Source: VRUE01 sp963708115
GTDB lineage: Bacteria; Actinomycetota; Thermoleophilia; Solirubrobacterales; 70-9
Length of the DNA stretch: 64,000 nucleotides
Reading direction: 5' to 3'
Assembly (NCBI GenBank): GCA_963708115.1
Contig: CAVPRX010000002.1
Span: 744,001 to 808,000, forward strand
Shown piece after piece: positions 62,613-64,000 of this stretch. The notes beneath the pieces were generated by a model, which was not told the origin of the DNA, did no database searches, and saw only the letters and a program-made list of their open reading frames with translations. How positions within the stretch are numbered: the first letter of the stretch is position 1; every line of letters starts with the position of its first letter. The position numbers and the translations under genes are program-made.

Positions 62613-63308
62613 CTAGGCCTTGAGCACGTAGCCGGCGCCGCGTTTGGTGTGCAGAAGCCGTGTCTCCTCACCCGCCTCGAGCTTGCGGCGCAGATTGGAG
62701 ATGAATACGTCGATCGTGTTGGTGGCCGCCATCGGGTCGTAGCCCCAGACCTCGTCGAGCAGGCGCTCGCGTGAGACGACGAGGCGCTCATTGTGCATCA
62801 GGTACTCGAGCAGCTCGAACTCGCGGTTGGTCAGCTCGATCTCCCGCTCGCCGCGGCGTACCTCGCGCGTATCGGGGTTGAGGCTGAGGTCGCCGACCTC
62901 GAGCGACGCCGAGCCGCGCGGCGGCCGGCGGCGCAGCAGGGCACGAATCCGGGCAAGCAGCTCCTTGCGCTCGAAGGGCTTGACCAGGTAATCGTCGGCG
63001 CCGCTGTCGAGTCCGCTCACGCGGTCCTCGGTCTCCGCTCGCGCGGTCAGCATCAGGATCGGCACGTCACCCTCGGCGCGGAGACGTCGACAGACCTCGA
63101 CCCCGTCCATCCGCGGCAGGCCCAGGTCAAGCACCACCAAGTCCGGCACGAAGCCCGCCGCGACGTCGAGCGCGTCGATCCCGTCCGCCGACGTGCGCAC
63201 CTCGTAGCCCTCGTTGCGCAGCGATCGCCGTAGCACGTCGGCGATCTCATGATCGTCCTCGACGACGAGGACGCGGCCCCCCGGCAGATCGGTCTCGTTT
63301 GCAAGCAC
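62613..63308 (-). CDS. OmpR/PhoB-family response regulator
   Basis: A 231-residue regulator: acidic pocket (VEDDHE, Asp18/19), phosphorylation site Asp61 in VVLDLGLPRMDG, Thr in MLTAR, Lys110 in YLVKPF; C-terminal winged helix (LTNREFELLEYLMHN, SRERLLDEVWGYD, TIDVFISNLRRKLE, TKRGAGYVL). It pairs with the downstream kinase. The closest well-known relatives are MprA/PrrA-like regulators of actinobacteria. The start is GTG at 63308. Confidence 0.95.
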   Translation of the reverse strand: MLANETDLPGGRVLVVEDDHEIADVLRRSLRNEGYEVRTSADGIDALDVAAGFVPDLVVLDLGLPRMDGVEVCRRLRAEGDVPILMLTARAETEDRVSGLDSGADDYLVKPFERKELLARIRALLRRRPPRGSASLEVGDLSLNPDTREVRRGEREIELTNREFELLEYLMHNERLVVSRERLLDEVWGYDPMAATNTIDVFISNLRRKLEAGEETRLLHTKRGAGYVLKA

Positions 63309-63439
63309 GCAGCGATGTTAGCCCGGCTTGGACACGTTCTTGTCGGCTTTTAGTGCGAATTTAGGCACGGACATAGCGGGGAAGACACCTGTTTTGGGCC
63401 ACTTGCCATCTGCCTCGCTTGCCATGATCGGCCGCAGTC
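63309..63439. promoter_or_regulatory. Divergent region between response regulator and dnaE
   Basis: 131 bases that must carry the leftward promoter of the two-component operon and the rightward dnaE promoter. CATGAT (63423-63428), eleven bases before the dnaE GTG, may be a -10 box, with TTGCCA near 63401 as a poor -35. No LexA box or long repeat was seen. Confidence 0.35.
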
Positions 63440-64000
63440 GTGAGCTCAGCCGCCGCCGTCCATCTACATGCCCACAGCGAGTACTCGCTGCTCGATGGCG
63501 CCTGCAAGATCGACGCGATGGCGGCGCGGGCGGCCGAGATGGGGCAGCCGGCGCTGGGGCTGACCGACCACGGCGTGATGAACGGCGCCGTCGATCTCTA
63601 CAAGGCCTGCCGAAAGCACGGGATCAAGCCGATCGCCGGCCTCGAGGCCTATCTCGTCGACGACGTCAAGACGATCAAAGAGAAACCCAAGTACGAGCGC
63701 AACCACCTCACCCTGCTGGCCGAAAATGACGCCGGCTTCGCCAACCTGGTCAAGCTCACCTCGGCCGGTTTTCTGCGGGGCTTCTCACGCGGGAAGGCCA
63801 ACGTCGACATGGAGCTGCTCGCCGCCCACGCCGATGGGGTGATCGTCCTCACCGGCTGTCTGCAGTCGCGTTTCTGCCGGCGCCTGATCGAAGAGCGAGC
63901 GGATGACGCTCGCGCCCATCTCGACGACCTGATCCAGGCCTTCGGTCCCGAGCAGGTCTACTTCGAGGTCCAGAAAAACGGCATCGAAGAGCAAGAGAAG
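63440..64000 (+). CDS. dnaE: DNA polymerase III alpha subunit, N-terminal part (3' end outside window)
   Basis: The frame starts at GTG 63440 and is open to the end of the window (187 codons). It begins with the PHP domain: VHLHAHSEYSLLDGACKID, LGLTDHGVMNGAVDLYKAC, and GIKPIAGLEAYLV are diagnostic for DnaE. The PHP metal-binding histidines are kept, so proofreading-type nuclease activity is possible, as in other actinobacterial DnaE1. The rest of the polymerase lies beyond the window. Confidence 0.95.
   Translation, partial: MSSAAAVHLHAHSEYSLLDGACKIDAMAARAAEMGQPALGLTDHGVMNGAVDLYKACRKHGIKPIAGLEAYLVDDVKTIKEKPKYERNHLTLLAENDAGFANLVKLTSAGFLRGFSRGKANVDMELLAAHADGVIVLTGCLQSRFCRRLIEERADDARAHLDDLIQAFGPEQVYFEVQKNGIEEQEK

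Overview
The window is a gene-dense, very GC-rich (roughly 65-70%) bacterial chromosome segment, almost certainly from a deep-branching actinobacterium. Thermoleophilia/Solirubrobacterales is the most likely home. Pointers are the actinobacterial integration host factor (mIHF) next to gmk and rpoZ, a fused SecDF, an actinobacterial-type LexA box, many GTG/TTG starts with 1-8 nt overlaps between genes, and repeated -10-like hexamers 7-10 nt before start codons, which suggests leaderless mRNAs. The assignment rests on gene content only.

Layout. 1-5 kb: the end of a membrane Ser/Thr kinase, a low-GC secreted protein, a leftward cluster of small membrane and zinc proteins, and an RpiR-type regulator. 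5-7.7 kb: PLP synthase (pdxS, pdxT) and an M29 aminopeptidase. 7.7-9.6 kb: leftward CorA-like and membrane proteins. 9.6-21 kb: yebC, ruvCAB, a zinc-ribbon/PAS protein, secDF, recJ and rel. 21-26.4 kb: leftward diacylglycerol-kinase-like, MBL hydrolase, phosphohexomutase, HIT and CorA genes. 26.4-30.7 kb: a SAM-I riboswitch controlling a threonine-synthase homologue and a MoaD/ThiS-type sulfur carrier, then nucleotide-sugar genes and an SRAP protein. 31-33 kb: tRNA-Arg(CCG), a LexA box before a decayed PD-(D/E)XK nuclease gene, and tRNase Z. 33-41.8 kb: one overlapping UMP operon, pyrR-pyrB-pyrC-carA-carB-pyrK/pyrD, with a likely PyrR RNA site at its head. 41.8-44.4 kb: mihF, gmk, rpoZ, coaBC. 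44.4-52.8 kb: the translation/transcription operon rimP-nusA-infB-rbfA-nrnA-truB-ribF-rpsO, then two thiol proteins. 52.8-61 kb: pnp, an M16 protease, dapB, an amidase, dapA and RNase J. 61-64 kb: a leftward two-component system and the start of dnaE.

The most striking feature is a set of long palindromic elements (about 70-170 bp). Three lie in frame inside essential genes: recJ, the pyrK/pyrD junction and the 3' end of nusA. Three more sit between operon genes: pdxS/pdxT, coaBC/rimP and infB/rbfA. Two of them (5.9 kb and 46.3 kb) share conserved ends and an identical octanucleotide apical loop with covarying stems. A third carries the reverse complement of that loop. This looks like a dispersed protein-coding palindromic repeat family, analogous in behaviour to Rickettsia palindromic elements. 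The coding DNA just beside these elements has an atypical bias for G/T-ending codons.

A second highlight is the SAM riboswitch before the threonine-synthase/sulfur-carrier pair, which argues for a methionine role (O-phosphohomoserine to homocysteine) rather than threonine synthesis.

Several genes carry single-base frameshifts (phosphohexomutase, the threonine-synthase homologue with three, the sugar nucleotidyltransferase, pyrD). Two lie clearly in short G/C runs, so sequencing or assembly error is as likely as real decay.
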